A DNA stretch of 64,000 nucleotides from Cryptomeria japonica (taxonomy: Eukaryota > Streptophyta > Pinopsida > Cupressales > Cupressaceae): assembly GCF_030272615.1 (NCBI RefSeq), contig NC_081415.1:104338796-104402795 (forward strand), given 5' to 3'. The notes under the pieces are model-generated. The model worked only from the letters and a program-made list of their open reading frames with translations, was not told where the DNA came from and did no database searches. This document shows positions 1 through 9,981 of this stretch, piece by piece (within the stretch, counting starts at the first letter, position 1; every line of letters starts with the position of its first letter). The translations under genes and the position numbers were made by a program.

Positions 1-1374
1 AAATTAGTGAGAGGGTTAGGTTTAGCTAAGCTCATGACTGAGTCAAATCTCATGAATGTAGAAATACACAATGTTGAGGTTAAAGATGTTTTGGTTACTA
101 GTATTGAGAGACAACCTTGGTACACAGAGATAATCCAAGTATTGAAAGGTAACATACTTTCAGAAGAAATGACACAGAATCAGAAGAGAACTTTGAAGCT
201 TAAGTCCCAAAAGTATGTGCTCATTTAGGGCGATCTTTTCTGGAGAAAAAGAGATGGAGAGTTACTAATGTGTTTGGATGAATTTCAAGCCAAACAAGTG
301 TTAATTGAAATGCATGATGGAGTATGTGGAGGTCACTATTCTGCTAAGACTACTGCTAGTAAGATAATACGGGCTGGGTATTATTGGCCTACCTTATTTA
401 AAGATACCCATGCATATGTTCGAAGATGTGATCCATGTCAAAGATTTTCTTCTAAGCTCAAGTATGAAGGAGCCTTACCCCTAAATCCAGTCTCTGTAGA
501 AGCTCCTTTTGTCCAATGGGGCATTGATTTTATTGGAGAAATTGTTGAGAAGTCAGGAAGAGGTCATGGATGGATTATAGTGGCCACTGATTATTTTACT
601 AAATGGATCGAAGCCATCCCTACAAAAATAGCTACTAGTAAAATTGTCATTGATTTCTTGATGGATAGTATTGTGACTAGATTTGGAACACCTACGAAAT
701 TGGTAATGGATAATGCTATGTGTTTCAGATCAGAAGAATTTGTAGGTTTTTGTAATAGTCACAGTATACTCATGTCATACTCATCACCTTATCACCCTCA
801 GGGGAATGGACAGGCAGAATCCAGCAATAAAAGCCTGTTGAATATCATCAAGAAAATTTTAGAAGAAAATAAAAGATCTTGGGATCAAAAGTTGAAGTTA
901 GCTCTGTGGGCAGATAGAATCACAGTTAAAAAATCCATTGGAATGTCACCTTTTGAGTTGGTTTATGGTACCCAAGCCAGATTACCGGTAAATAACCTTC
1001 TTCCAGTGTATAAGTTTTTGCAGGATGAGGACATGGAGATATCTGAACCGATGGAAAATAGAATGATCCAAATTGTAGAAATGGAGGAGCTTAGGACTTC
1101 TGCCCATAAGAAAAATCAGAAGATCTAGTTGCAGTCAAAATATCTTTTTGATAAAAGGACATCATTAAGGAAGTTTCAAATTGATGACATGGTTCTTCAG
1201 TGGAATGCAAAAGGACAAGATAAAGGAAAGCATAAAAAATTTGAATCACTATGGATTGGCCCTTTTGTGGTTTGTGACCTGAATGGTAAGGATTCATATT
1301 TTTTGAAGAATATGAATGATGAAATGCAGGAATTTCCAGTGCATGGACAATTCCTGAAGCATTATTTCTCTTAA
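1..1374 (+). pseudogene. gypsy pol C-terminal part: connection region and integrase, two in-frame TAG stops
   Basis: A single reading frame runs from the window edge to the TAA at 1372-1374, broken only by TAG at 226-228 and TAG at 1126-1128. The piece from 268 carries an integrase. Numbering from the Met at 268, the zinc-binding set is H16, H23, C54, C57. The catalytic core follows with D87 (in WGIDFIG), D148 (in MDNAMCF) and E184 (in GQAESSN), spaced D-x60-D-x35-E as in retroviral-type integrases. YHPQGNGQAE is the typical gypsy motif. The C-terminal part (1129-1374) resembles the basic tail of plant gypsy integrases. Integrase joins cDNA to host DNA. With two stops no full product is expected. 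The family is clear; the Athila/Tat lineage is inferred. Confidence 0.88.
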
Positions 1375-1850
1375 TGTCCATCCATGGTTGGTCCTTTGTT
1401 TGTATATATTTTGTTTTCTTTCCTATTTTCCTAGTTTTGGTCTGTGTTTTGGTCTGTTTCTCCAGAGATTCTGAGTTTTCTTGTGTTGATCTCGCAATCA
1501 ACCATCCCCAGTCAGAGCCGATGTTATCACTGTTTAAAATTGGGTTCTTCTTTTCCCATAATTGGCTATGGTTCATTAAAAAAATTTCAAATAGGGTGTA
1601 ATCCCAAGTGCTTCAGCTTTGTTCTAAACCTTAGGGGTTTAAGGGTTTTTGATTTTTTATCCTTTTGTGTTAAACCCTCTGGTTTCTAATTTTCTGTTAC
1701 TTTATTCACTTAAGATATGGGTCATGGGGTCATGGAAGTGTCCCCCCTTATTATTTGCCTAGGCGGTTATGTTGATTATTTGAAAATTTTATGCCTTGTA
1801 TGCTTTTCTTCTAAAGTTGTCGGGCCCAGAAATTAGTGATCAGTTTGAGA

Positions 1851-2505
1851 GATGATCCAACGGCCCATGCTATTTCGCGAGGGTAAAATGCTCACCCTTT
1901 AGGCCCGCGAAATAGCGAGAATTATCGAGGACCGTCCACATGTCATGATGCTATGCGGTCTAAAAGGAAAATGTGGGTCCCTATGGTTCCCTTCTGGCAA
2001 ATGAGAAAATGACAAATCAGCTCCGCAGGTGATTGGACGCCAGGTGTTAGTAACGTGTACGCGGGCCCACCATTCCTGAAAGCTCTTTCAAAGGATTAAA
2101 TGCCGATTAACTGCAGGGATGATCCGACGGTCCGCGCTATTACGCAAGGGTAAAATGCTCACCCTTTAAGCCCGTGAAATAGCAAGAATTAACGAGGACC
2201 GTCCATGTGTCATGATGATGACGTGAGAGATAGACCAGTTGAGACGAAAGTGGGTCCCCTCGCGGTTTCTTTTGGGTGAATGAGAAAATGACAAGTTAGC
2301 GCCGCAGGAGACTGGATGCCAGGTGTTAGTAACGTGTCCGCGGGCCCACCATTCCTGAAAGCTTTTTCAGAGGATTAAATGCTGATTAACTGCAAGGATG
2401 ATCCGATGGTCCGCGCTATTTCGCAAGGGTAAAATGCTCACCCTTTAGGCCCGCGAAATAGCGAGAATTAACAAGGACCGTCCACGTGTCATGATGATGA
2501 CATGG
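1851..2505 (+). repeat. tandem repeat, about 270 bp unit, 2.4 copies
   Basis: Units begin at 1851, 2118 and 2397 (periods 267 and 279), each starting GATGATCC. Units 1 and 2 are nearly full length; unit 3 stops after about 109 bases. Each contains the 48-base inverted repeat listed separately, then a conserved block with GGACCGTCCA and TGTCATGATG. Units 1 and 2 end with a shared GCGGGCCCACCATTCC region. Confidence 0.9.
1869..2462 (+). promoter_or_regulatory. three 48-base hairpins, one per tandem unit
   Basis: Hairpins lie at 1869-1916, 2136-2183 and 2415-2462. In copy 1 the outer arms GCTATTTCGCG and CGCGAAATAGC are a perfect 11-base inverted repeat; an inner pair AGGGT and ACCCT closes on the loop AAAATGCTC. 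Copies 2 and 3 keep length and layout with a few arm changes. Inner stem and loop are identical in all three. A role as protein-binding site, RNA structure or replication signal is not known. Confidence 0.75.
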
Positions 2506-2533
2506 TCAAAAAGTGAGCCCGTCACAGTATAAA
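2483..2533 (+). promoter_or_regulatory. G-box/ABRE-like CACGTGTC and TATA-like TATAAA
   Basis: CACGTG lies at 2483-2488 within CACGTGTC, a known plant G-box/ABRE core, at the end of the third repeat unit. TATAAA lies at 2528-2533, 40 bases downstream and about 500 bases before the large ORF. The spacing fits an internal promoter, but short motifs like these also occur by chance. Confidence 0.3.
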
Positions 2534-2974
2534 GAAAGACACGCGGTCAGTATCAAGTGGAATGCGAAGGGATTTTTAAGGCCAATGGTTGGGTGCCACA
2601 TGGTATTATGTAGCCAATAGAAAAGCGGGACCCAGACTAAAGACAAAGTCGTCAATAACGAAAGGTAACAGTGAAACACTTGCAGGAATGTTATGACCCA
2701 TTGGAGCGAAAAATATGAATTCTCGTATGAATTCGATTTTGAAGGGACGGCCGAAGCATGCGGAATCAATGTTATAGTTAAGGCCCTAAGTACAAGTATT
2801 TGATTTCCTAACAACCTAGTAAAGATATCTTTTAAAAGATTTTGCAGAAGAGCAGACGCAGAGTTATCTTTTTCAGATACAAAGCAAGCGGTTCAGTTGC
2901 AGAGCAAATTTCAAGCAAGCATCAGGTTCTCTCATACTTTGTAGCAATTCTTGTATGGTGTTTTAAGTAGAATC

Positions 2975-2990
2975 ATTCTCGTGTTGCAGG
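2975..2990 (+). promoter_or_regulatory. candidate 3' splice acceptor before the large ORF
   Basis: A T-rich run ending TTGCAG|G puts AG at 2988-2989, 40 bases before the ATG at 3029. Env-position ORFs in plant retroelements are known or proposed to be expressed from spliced RNA. If used, the site would favour the ATG at 3029 over the upstream ATG-less extension that opens at 2951. No RNA evidence is available here. Confidence 0.3.
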
Positions 2991-3028
2991 ATTGTTCAAG
3001 AGTGATATTCATTTTCTTGCATTTTCAA

Positions 3029-6000
3029 ATGGCTCCTAAAAGGGAATTTTCCGACAAGGTTAATTATTTAGAAAGAAGTGTATGTGATGATTTTTTAGAA
3101 CAGTTGACGTTGTCAACTAACCAGGCATCAAAGGCCAAAGAGTTAGTGCCCAGGGCTCCCCGTCTGAAGATAGGAGAAGGGTTGTATGACAAAGGTAATT
3201 GGCTGAGAGACCCACGGGTTGGACTGTCCGGGTTGGGGCTATTTAGAGTCAGACTTGGAATGAGAAATTCTCCTGCTCCTCAAAATAGTATTTGGGAACT
3301 AGATGTTGGGAAATTAGTAGTCCCAGGAGTATTCATGGATACAGACCTGCTAACCCAAATGGCATTGAATTATGATCCAGTCACAAGATGCATCCGGGAT
3401 GTAAATGGGAAAACCCTTGTGGAAATTAATGCGGAAGAATTAAGGACCGCATTTGGGTTTAATGAGTTCACAAACTTCCTGGAACCCATAAATTTCACAT
3501 CATTAGCCCAAGTGTACAGTGCACAGAGGAGTCATCTCAGGAATGGGCCTCTTAAAGAACTTTTTCTGAAAGTAGGAGGGTTAGCAGTTGTAGGGCCCAA
3601 CACACAAGAACCATTTTCATTGAGTATGTTTACCTTGAGGGCTAAAGGAACGTATTGGGCACTTTGCCAGGTTCTAAGAGAGGATGCTGAAGCAAATATG
3701 CCAAATCATTACTTGCTAATGATTGTTCAGATTTTGAATCCTTCTCTTGCTATCACATTCGACTATGCTTTTTTTATTGTCGATGCTATCCATGGAGGGT
3801 TGATAGGAATAAAAAATGGAAAGGTGGATAGACCTTTTGGATGGTATTCACTCTTAATGCACCTTTTTCTCTTCAAAGGTGGTGATTATTTCGCCAGTGG
3901 ATTAGACCTGGTTAAAGAGAAGGAAGGAGAGAAAATGCCAGTGCAATTATGGAGCACTGTGTTGTCATGGGACAGAGAGGATTGTAGTTTCCTCAAATTT
4001 GATAAGTATTTTGCATCTAAAATAAGGACTCTCCTTTGCTCTGATAACCCAAGAGTCCCCAAGGTTCTTCTGGAGTTCATAAGGCCAAAAGAATTCACAG
4101 AGAACATCAAAATTGTTCATAACTGGGGCGATATGTATTTATATCCAGTCTCCACGGTTTTCAGAGTTTTTGGTTTGAGGGGTACTCCATTTTTGTTACC
4201 TTACCAGGTCCCTCTCAAAGTGGGAATAGCTGAGATTCTTAGAGAGATTGGTGGCCTACAAGAGGCAGAGTTAACAGGCAGAGGTAAAGGGACTATTTTC
4301 CCTGCAGCTACCATAGCCCACCAATTCGTAATTACAAAAGGAGGCTGGAATTGCTTTGAGGATTTCCTCAAACCTTACCATTTATCCACTGCAGTGTCCA
4401 GGTGTGCTGATCCAGAGGACTTCTTCAATGGTATGTTCAGGAAGAAGGTAGCATGCAGAGGTAGGCCTCATCAATTCCAATTTCCTGAAGATCTCATCAG
4501 AAATGAATTTGATTTAGATGAGCAGGAATTAAGGAAAGAAAAGTGGGTGGCTTATAGAAAAGCCTTGGATTTTGTGCATCAATTTGATGCTAGCTATGAC
4601 CCATTGTCTAGCTTCTTCCCATTGGAAGAAAAAATAAAATTTTTGATTGTTTGTTTTGAAGATGTGATGCAAACGCTGAAGGAGAAGAGGGAAGCTGTGA
4701 TTAAAAGTGACCCTGAAAAGGCCAGAGTGATCCTAAGCAGGTCAGCTTCTACCAAAGCAATTCCTCCTGGTGATTACACACTGCGAAAGAAATCGGGTTA
4801 TAGTGTGTTGGTGCCTACTACAGGGGAGCCCTCTTCATCCAAAGGAAAGAGGAAAGTACAAGATGTCATTGACATCCAAGACAGCCCAAAGAAGCAAAAG
4901 GTGGGGAAGGAAGTGCAATCAGATACACCCTTGTATTCCCCATCCCAATCCCCTATCCACATAGGAGATGAACAAGCAGCAGTTGCACACCTCTTGCAGT
5001 TGGGTAGCTTAGGTGAAATTGCATACACCTATGATGAAGTGGAAGAAGGGATGCCAGAAGAGCCCATTGATGCTGAAATGGACATCACCTCTACTGAACT
5101 TAAAGGCCAGGAGTGGGATCCTGAGATAAAAAAGGCAAGTAGTGCCTTTTTAGCTGATGAAAACTTTGTCACATCAGAAGCATTCATGCAGTTCATTTGG
5201 AAACAACATATAAATAGATATAATGCTAGATGTGAGACAAGGAAGGCCGAGCAACCTGATAAAGACCCAGCCTCAGTGGAGGAAGAAATAAAACAGGAGA
5301 TGATGGAAGAATTCAAAACCATCACTCCTGAACAGGGAAGAGATCTAGTAACACAAGTTGGAGTGCTCATCTTACCAGAGTGGGATATTGTTGATGCTTT
5401 GGTGCTAGATGCAGTAAGAAAAGAAACTAAACCCATGGAAGGGGTTACATTCAGTAAGGATAATGCTGCACTAGTTATGTGGTCCCTCAAGAGAAATGAG
5501 GGCAAGAAAAGTAAAGACACCCCAGGGTCAAGTCACCTTGGTGGATTTATGGTAAAAAGAGTGCAGAGGACAGGGGTAGTAGAGGCTGCTAACACTGTGC
5601 TAGAAACTACAAGATTCAGTGTTGCAGTGGCTGAAAAGGAAGCCAAAGAAAAGGAGGCCCTCCAAATTAAGTTGGAAATGGTTTTGAAGGCTTACAATAA
5701 TGCCAAGGAGGAGGTGAGAGGTAAAGATAGCATCATTGCTAGATTACAAAGCCAGTTGATGGGACATCACCAACAAGGTGAGCCTTCAACATTGATGATT
5801 TCCTCCTCTCCTGCAAGACCTCCTCCTACAAGCCCTATCATCGAATTTCCACTATCCCCAGCACCTTCCAGCTCCCAAATGATTGAGATTACTCCTCAAG
5901 AACTAGAAAACCTGAAGTAGGCTCAGGCCTTGTATGCAGGGAAATATGAGGAGAAAGTAAGGGCCACAATCTCTAGTTTTGTAGATACGATAAATACCTT

Positions 6001-6670
6001 ATTGCTTCACAACAATGTGGGGAAGATTATGGAGATACAGATTGAGCTGAGAAGAGATAAGGCAATTTTGACACCCATTTTTGATAGATGGAGACCTAGG
6101 GAGCAAGATCTAGAGTTCATGTGTGTATCTTGTGATGAAGCAAGAGCTAATCCCGTTATCAAATCTACTTCTAATGTCGCTAAGGTCTTAATGCAATTGG
6201 CAACAGAGGTGGATAATGTGGATAGAAGGGTTAAACTGCTTAAGAAGGAATACACTGATCAGGTTTGGGAGTTGCTCCCAGGAATTTTTGATAATCCGGA
6301 TCAGTTGAAAGATAAGCAAATATGGCTTAAAGAGATAGAAGGCAAATTGTCAGCAAGGGTTAAGGGAATAATTGATCTTGATGATACCTCTTTCTTTGTT
6401 ATAACAATACAGGAAATAGAAAAAATTAAATCACATTATAGTTTTCTTAATTCAGAAGTCAACAAACTGAGAAATTCTTGGAAAAGGTTGACTAAAAATA
6501 AAGATGATGTGATTAATTTTTCATGGCCGACAGAAGAGACATATAATGAGTGGGAAGTTAAATATTCCACCCATGATCCGGAGCAGTTGGAGAGCGCCCC
6601 TGAAAAGATAGAAGAGGTTGCAATTGAACAGCCCGTTGAACAAATTGCAGAGGCTGAAAAGAGCGCATAA
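3029..6670 (+). pseudogene. very large unrecognised ORF of element L (about 1,213 codons), one in-frame TAG
   Basis: One frame runs from ATG 3029 (start MAPKREF) to TAA 6668-6670, interrupted only by TAG at 5918-5920; the part after the stop (from 5921) is in the same frame with no shift. I do not recognise the family. Visible features: a mixed globular region over roughly residues 1-560; a basic KGKRK...PKKQK cluster near residues 603-630 that looks like a bipartite nuclear localisation signal; an acidic region; a likely coiled coil rich in K/E/A near 850-915; a Pro/Ser-rich linker (PPPTSPIIEFPLSP); then a helical C-terminal part with acidic repeats EEVAIEQPVEQIAEAE. No clear membrane segment. 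The frame opens 26 codons earlier at 2951 with hydrophobic residues, but that start lies before the candidate splice acceptor. Position suggests an env-like or accessory ORF. A more decayed distant relative lies in element C on the other strand. Confidence 0.7.
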
Positions 6671-7608
6671 CTGCTTTTGCGCAAAAATTGTAATCTCTTC
6701 AATTTTTGAAATAATTGTAACAAACTCTCCTTGAGAAGTCAAAAGCTTTGTGCATCCATGTTGTTATAAATGGATACCAGGACTAGAGGAAAAGGGATCA
6801 AAAAAATTTTGTAAGAAAATGCTGCAGAAATTTATCTGAGTCTTTCCAAAGTTCAATGGAGAATCAAAATTTCTTGTAATATTTCTTGAAATGAATATCA
6901 ATATACAGGCCATCGGTTTTGAGAAAAGCTTTGTGTTGTCTTCAAGTTTGTTCACAAATTTATTTACTATCTTTATTCTAAATAATCCAGGGTTGTTTAG
7001 TTTAAATGGAATTGCAAAGCAATCTCAGTATAAGTGTTTGTTAGCTTTTCTCTTTAGGAGGGAAATTAAATACATGGGATCACTCATACCAGTAAATTCT
7101 TTGGAAGGAACTTTGAATTTTGAGGACCATAGCTTAGTCTAGAATGATTGAATTCTTGTATGTGTTAGGCATGTACAGGGATAAGTGGAAACCAAGCCGA
7201 CGGGAAGCATAAAGATATATTGTTTCAGGAGTTTTATTTGAGTTTAGGTGACTCTGTAACCTTGGATAAGGCACTGGTATTAATCGAGGTTGTTTATTGC
7301 ATACTTTGTTGATCAAAAAATGTTGAAGTTAAGTATAGTTTCCATTCTTTATTTTTAGTTGATTTCAAGGTGAACAAATCCACTGGTTTTCTGGACTGGT
7401 TTGCTGTGGGTTTATTGTTTGAAAGTGTGAAGTTAATTCACAAAGGTATACCCACCTGGGCTCTAAGGAAGCCCGAAGTGTAGAAGGTCTAATCAAACCT
7501 TGTCATATGTTGTCTCTGGAATTTCCTTGTCTTTGATGTCTTCTCGGCACCCAGTTTAAATCATATTATTCTAAGGACATTGAAGGGAATCAAATTTTGA
7601 GGACAACA
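6671..7608 (+). other. 3' non-coding region and LTR remnant of element L
   Basis: No gene. A purine run AGAGGAAAAGGGA near 6784-6796 could be the polypurine tract, with a TG start near 6810; this is weak. The segment 7445-7553 matches the end of the LTR of element E at a moderate level and is the best evidence that the L LTR ends here. 7554-7608 is unassigned. Confidence 0.4.
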
Positions 7609-8813
7609 TGTTGCATTGATGTTTTGTCATTGATGTCAACACTAGTTGTTTTGGATGATTTACTGGCACCCTTCTAGTCCTGGTAGGTTGTTTGGTTTCT
7701 GGTTGGATTAGATCATGATGATCCGGTATGCTCTGTTATGATTTGGTTATGGAATTGGCTTATTCATGATACTCATGTTCATATTCAGTAAGTTGGTTTT
7801 GCTCTAGTAATCAGATGCTACCTTGTTTGCCTGGAAGCTTGGCTTGTGGTTTCGACAAGGGTTTCACCAGTAGAGCTTTGATGAAAATATTTGATGATAT
7901 TGATAAGTGGTTTTGGTGCAGATTCTGGTGGAGATTTAGGATGTTGTTGGTGATAATGTTTGAGACTTGGTGGATGGAGATCATTGCTTTAGTGTGTGGA
8001 CCTAAATTGGGTCCCGGTTTATCTACGTTATGGACTAGATTAATGTAATGTGTGGATTGGACTTCTCGATACGATTTCGGGATGTCTTATGTTTTGGATA
8101 TTATTTATTTAGTCTAAGGCCAACTTATTTTGTAATTATGTAATTATGTAATTGTTTTATTGTCTGGTGGCCGACCTTATTGTTTGTGGTCATGGGTTTG
8201 TATATATATGATGTAAGATCTCATTGTAGATCATAGGTGGTAAGGACATGGATAAGTAATAAGCGAACAATGTAATAATCATTCAGGAAAAGAATTTGGT
8301 TGATCATTGTTGATCAAGTTGGGTTTATGTAAGAGGATTTAGTCCTTCGGTATTTGAGAACCAAAACTGTACACAAGTATAGGAGATGTTATCATTGCAG
8401 TTCATTCATTCTTCCGGATTGTAGTCTGGATTTCTATATAGTCAGTGAGACTCCTTTTGTGATGAGCAGTGCGCTCTAGGTTGTTTGTCTTCTTGCAAGT
8501 GCAGGCCCTCAATTGTAATTCACATACTTACTACAAAAGTATTATCTGACTGTGGGTAGGCTTCCCACCATGGTTTTTCCCTTTACCGGGTTTTCCACGT
8601 ACAAATCTTGGTGTCTTATGGATGGTATTCATTCTCTGATTATTTTTTATGCTTAATTGATTTAACTGCTATTCTGGTATTTAGTTTACGTATTCCGGTA
8701 TTAATTTTTTGGGTTCTGATATTAAAGTTTTAATTTCTAAATGTTCTTGTAATCTGAGACAACTGATTCACCCCTCCTCTTAGTTGTCTTCTGGTTGTTT
8801 GAATTGTCTAACA
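7609..8813 (+). repeat. 5' LTR of element A
   Basis: Matches 13504-13560 joined to 20936-22102. It ends in CTAACA two bases before the primer binding site. The first few bases (from TGTTGC at 7609) do not match the start of the 3' LTR (TGTTAGCAA...); clear homology starts at 7614, so the left end may be truncated or converted. Confidence 0.8.
8757..8789 (+). promoter_or_regulatory. C-loop hairpin near the LTR end (A 5' LTR)
   Basis: AGACAACT at 8757-8764 pairs perfectly with AGTTGTCT at 8782-8789 around a GATTCACCCC... loop. It ends 24 bases before the LTR end. Confidence 0.75.
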
Positions 8814-8815
8814 AT

Positions 8816-8827
8816 TGGTATTAGAAC
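8816..8827 (+). other. primer binding site of element A (initiator tRNA-Met type)
   Basis: TGGTATTAGAAC, two changes from the plant copia consensus TGGTATCAGAGC, starts three bases after the LTR end. Confidence 0.85.
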
Positions 8828-8869
8828 CTGGTCCTCTCTGCAGAAGCTTAACCACTTGAGGAAGATCCT

Positions 8870-9981
8870 ATGGCATCTAACAGTTCAAGTTCATCATGCA
8901 CATCTATAGTTGTTTTATGGAGAGAAATTCCTAGGCTTGATGGAACAAATTACAGGGTATGGAAGATTTGGATGGACACTCATTTGAGATGTCTTGGAAA
9001 GGAGATTTGGGGAATCACAGAAACTGGGGTTACACCTTATAATCCGACATCTGGCAATCCTCGACCGACATGCCTAGATAAGAAGCTTGAGAATGATTGT
9101 AGAGCTAGAGAAGTACTTTTGTATGCACTCTTTGATTAGCAAATAATGAGACTAAATGACAAAGCAACTGCAAAGGCTATATGGGACAAATTGGAGACTC
9201 TTAATGAAGGTGACCCTACTATTAAAATTGCAAAACTTGATGGTTATCGAGTGGGATATGAGAAACTGAAGATGGAAGAAGATGAAAGGATTACTTCTTT
9301 TATAGAAAGAGTTGATGAGATTGTTATGGGAATTCAATGTTGTGGTGGATCTCTAAGCAAAGATGAAATAGTTTCTAAAGCTTTGAGAGCTTTACCACTG
9401 GCTTATAAGATGAAGGCTACTGTAATTAATGAGTTGAGAACTATAGCTAACATTACTGTTAACTGGGATACTTTGGTTGTAAAATTATTTTCTTTTGAGC
9501 TTGAAGAATTTGGACCTTCTGGAGCTGTGAAGTATGAACTTTCTTTTCATTCATCTACATCATCAACTGGAAAGCAAGATTGGAAAGCTTTGTATGTAAA
9601 AGAATTGGATGATATGAAGAGAGAAGATTAAGAATTTGAGCAACTTGAAGCCCTATTTGCTAGAAGAGTACCTAAAGGACTATCAGGAAGTAAGTCTGAA
9701 GGAAAAGCACCTTTTAAATGTTTTGCATGTAATAAGATAGGTCATTTTGCATCTAGATGTCCTGAAAGGAATTCAATATTTGAGGAAAGAGATAGAAGAT
9801 ATTTTAAGCCTAATATTGATTATCAAAACAAACATAAATACAAGAGAAACAAAGACAAATCATGCTATATTGTTGATGAGGAAGAAGTGACTAATTTTGA
9901 TGATGAATTGACACAAGATTTTACTAGTAGTTCTGGTAATGGAAAGGAATGGGTGTTCTTGGCTATTAAGAAAGATGATTA
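8870..9981 (+). pseudogene. element A gag
   Basis: Starts at ATG 8870 (MASNSSSSS) 43 bases after the primer binding site. One frame runs through with TAG at 9137, TAA at 9629 and TAG near 9980. The N-terminal part carries the copia gag signature (LDGTNYRVWKIWMDTHL) and the C-terminal part a CCHC zinc knuckle, CFACNKIGHFASRC, near 9719-9760. Gag packages RNA into virus-like particles. It continues into protease in the same frame. It cannot give a full product because of the stops. Confidence 0.85.

Larger units (their letters stand above)
1375..3028 (+). other. non-coding spacer between integrase and large ORF of element L
   Basis: About 1.65 kb without a convincing gene. It holds a T-rich stretch (1375-1800), three tandem repeats with hairpins (1851-2505), G-box and TATA-like motifs (2483-2533) and a splice-acceptor-like site just before the large ORF. 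It probably serves as leader or internal promoter for the downstream ORF; that is inference. Confidence 0.5.
1..7553 (+). mobile_element. Ty3/gypsy element L, 3' part (Athila/Tat-like)
   Basis: The 3' portion of a large gypsy-type LTR retrotransposon that enters from the left edge. Order: end of the RNase H-integrase region, integrase, a non-coding spacer with hairpin tandem repeats, one very large extra ORF, then a 3' remnant. The order pol, extra ORF, LTR is the layout known for Athila-type elements. The stretch at 7445-7553 resembles the last 170 bases of the LTR of element E (40000-40120), including a shared run around GGTA-ACC-ACCT and a terminal GGCACC, so I place the LTR end near 7553. 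The exact right end and the 5' half are not visible. Confidence 0.75.

Noticed and set aside
1374-1689. Two overlapping ORFs after the integrase (1374-1601 and 1444-1689)
   Set aside because: Short, T-rich, hydrophobic by composition, and in conflict with each other; no known tail domain recognised.
3886-5520. Antisense ORFs within the large ORF
   Set aside because: Shadows of a long sense frame; no independent features.
5930-6670. Separate 246-codon gene after the large ORF
   Set aside because: It is in the same frame as 3029-5920 with only a TAG between and has no ATG at its start, so I treat it as the C-terminal part of one ORF.
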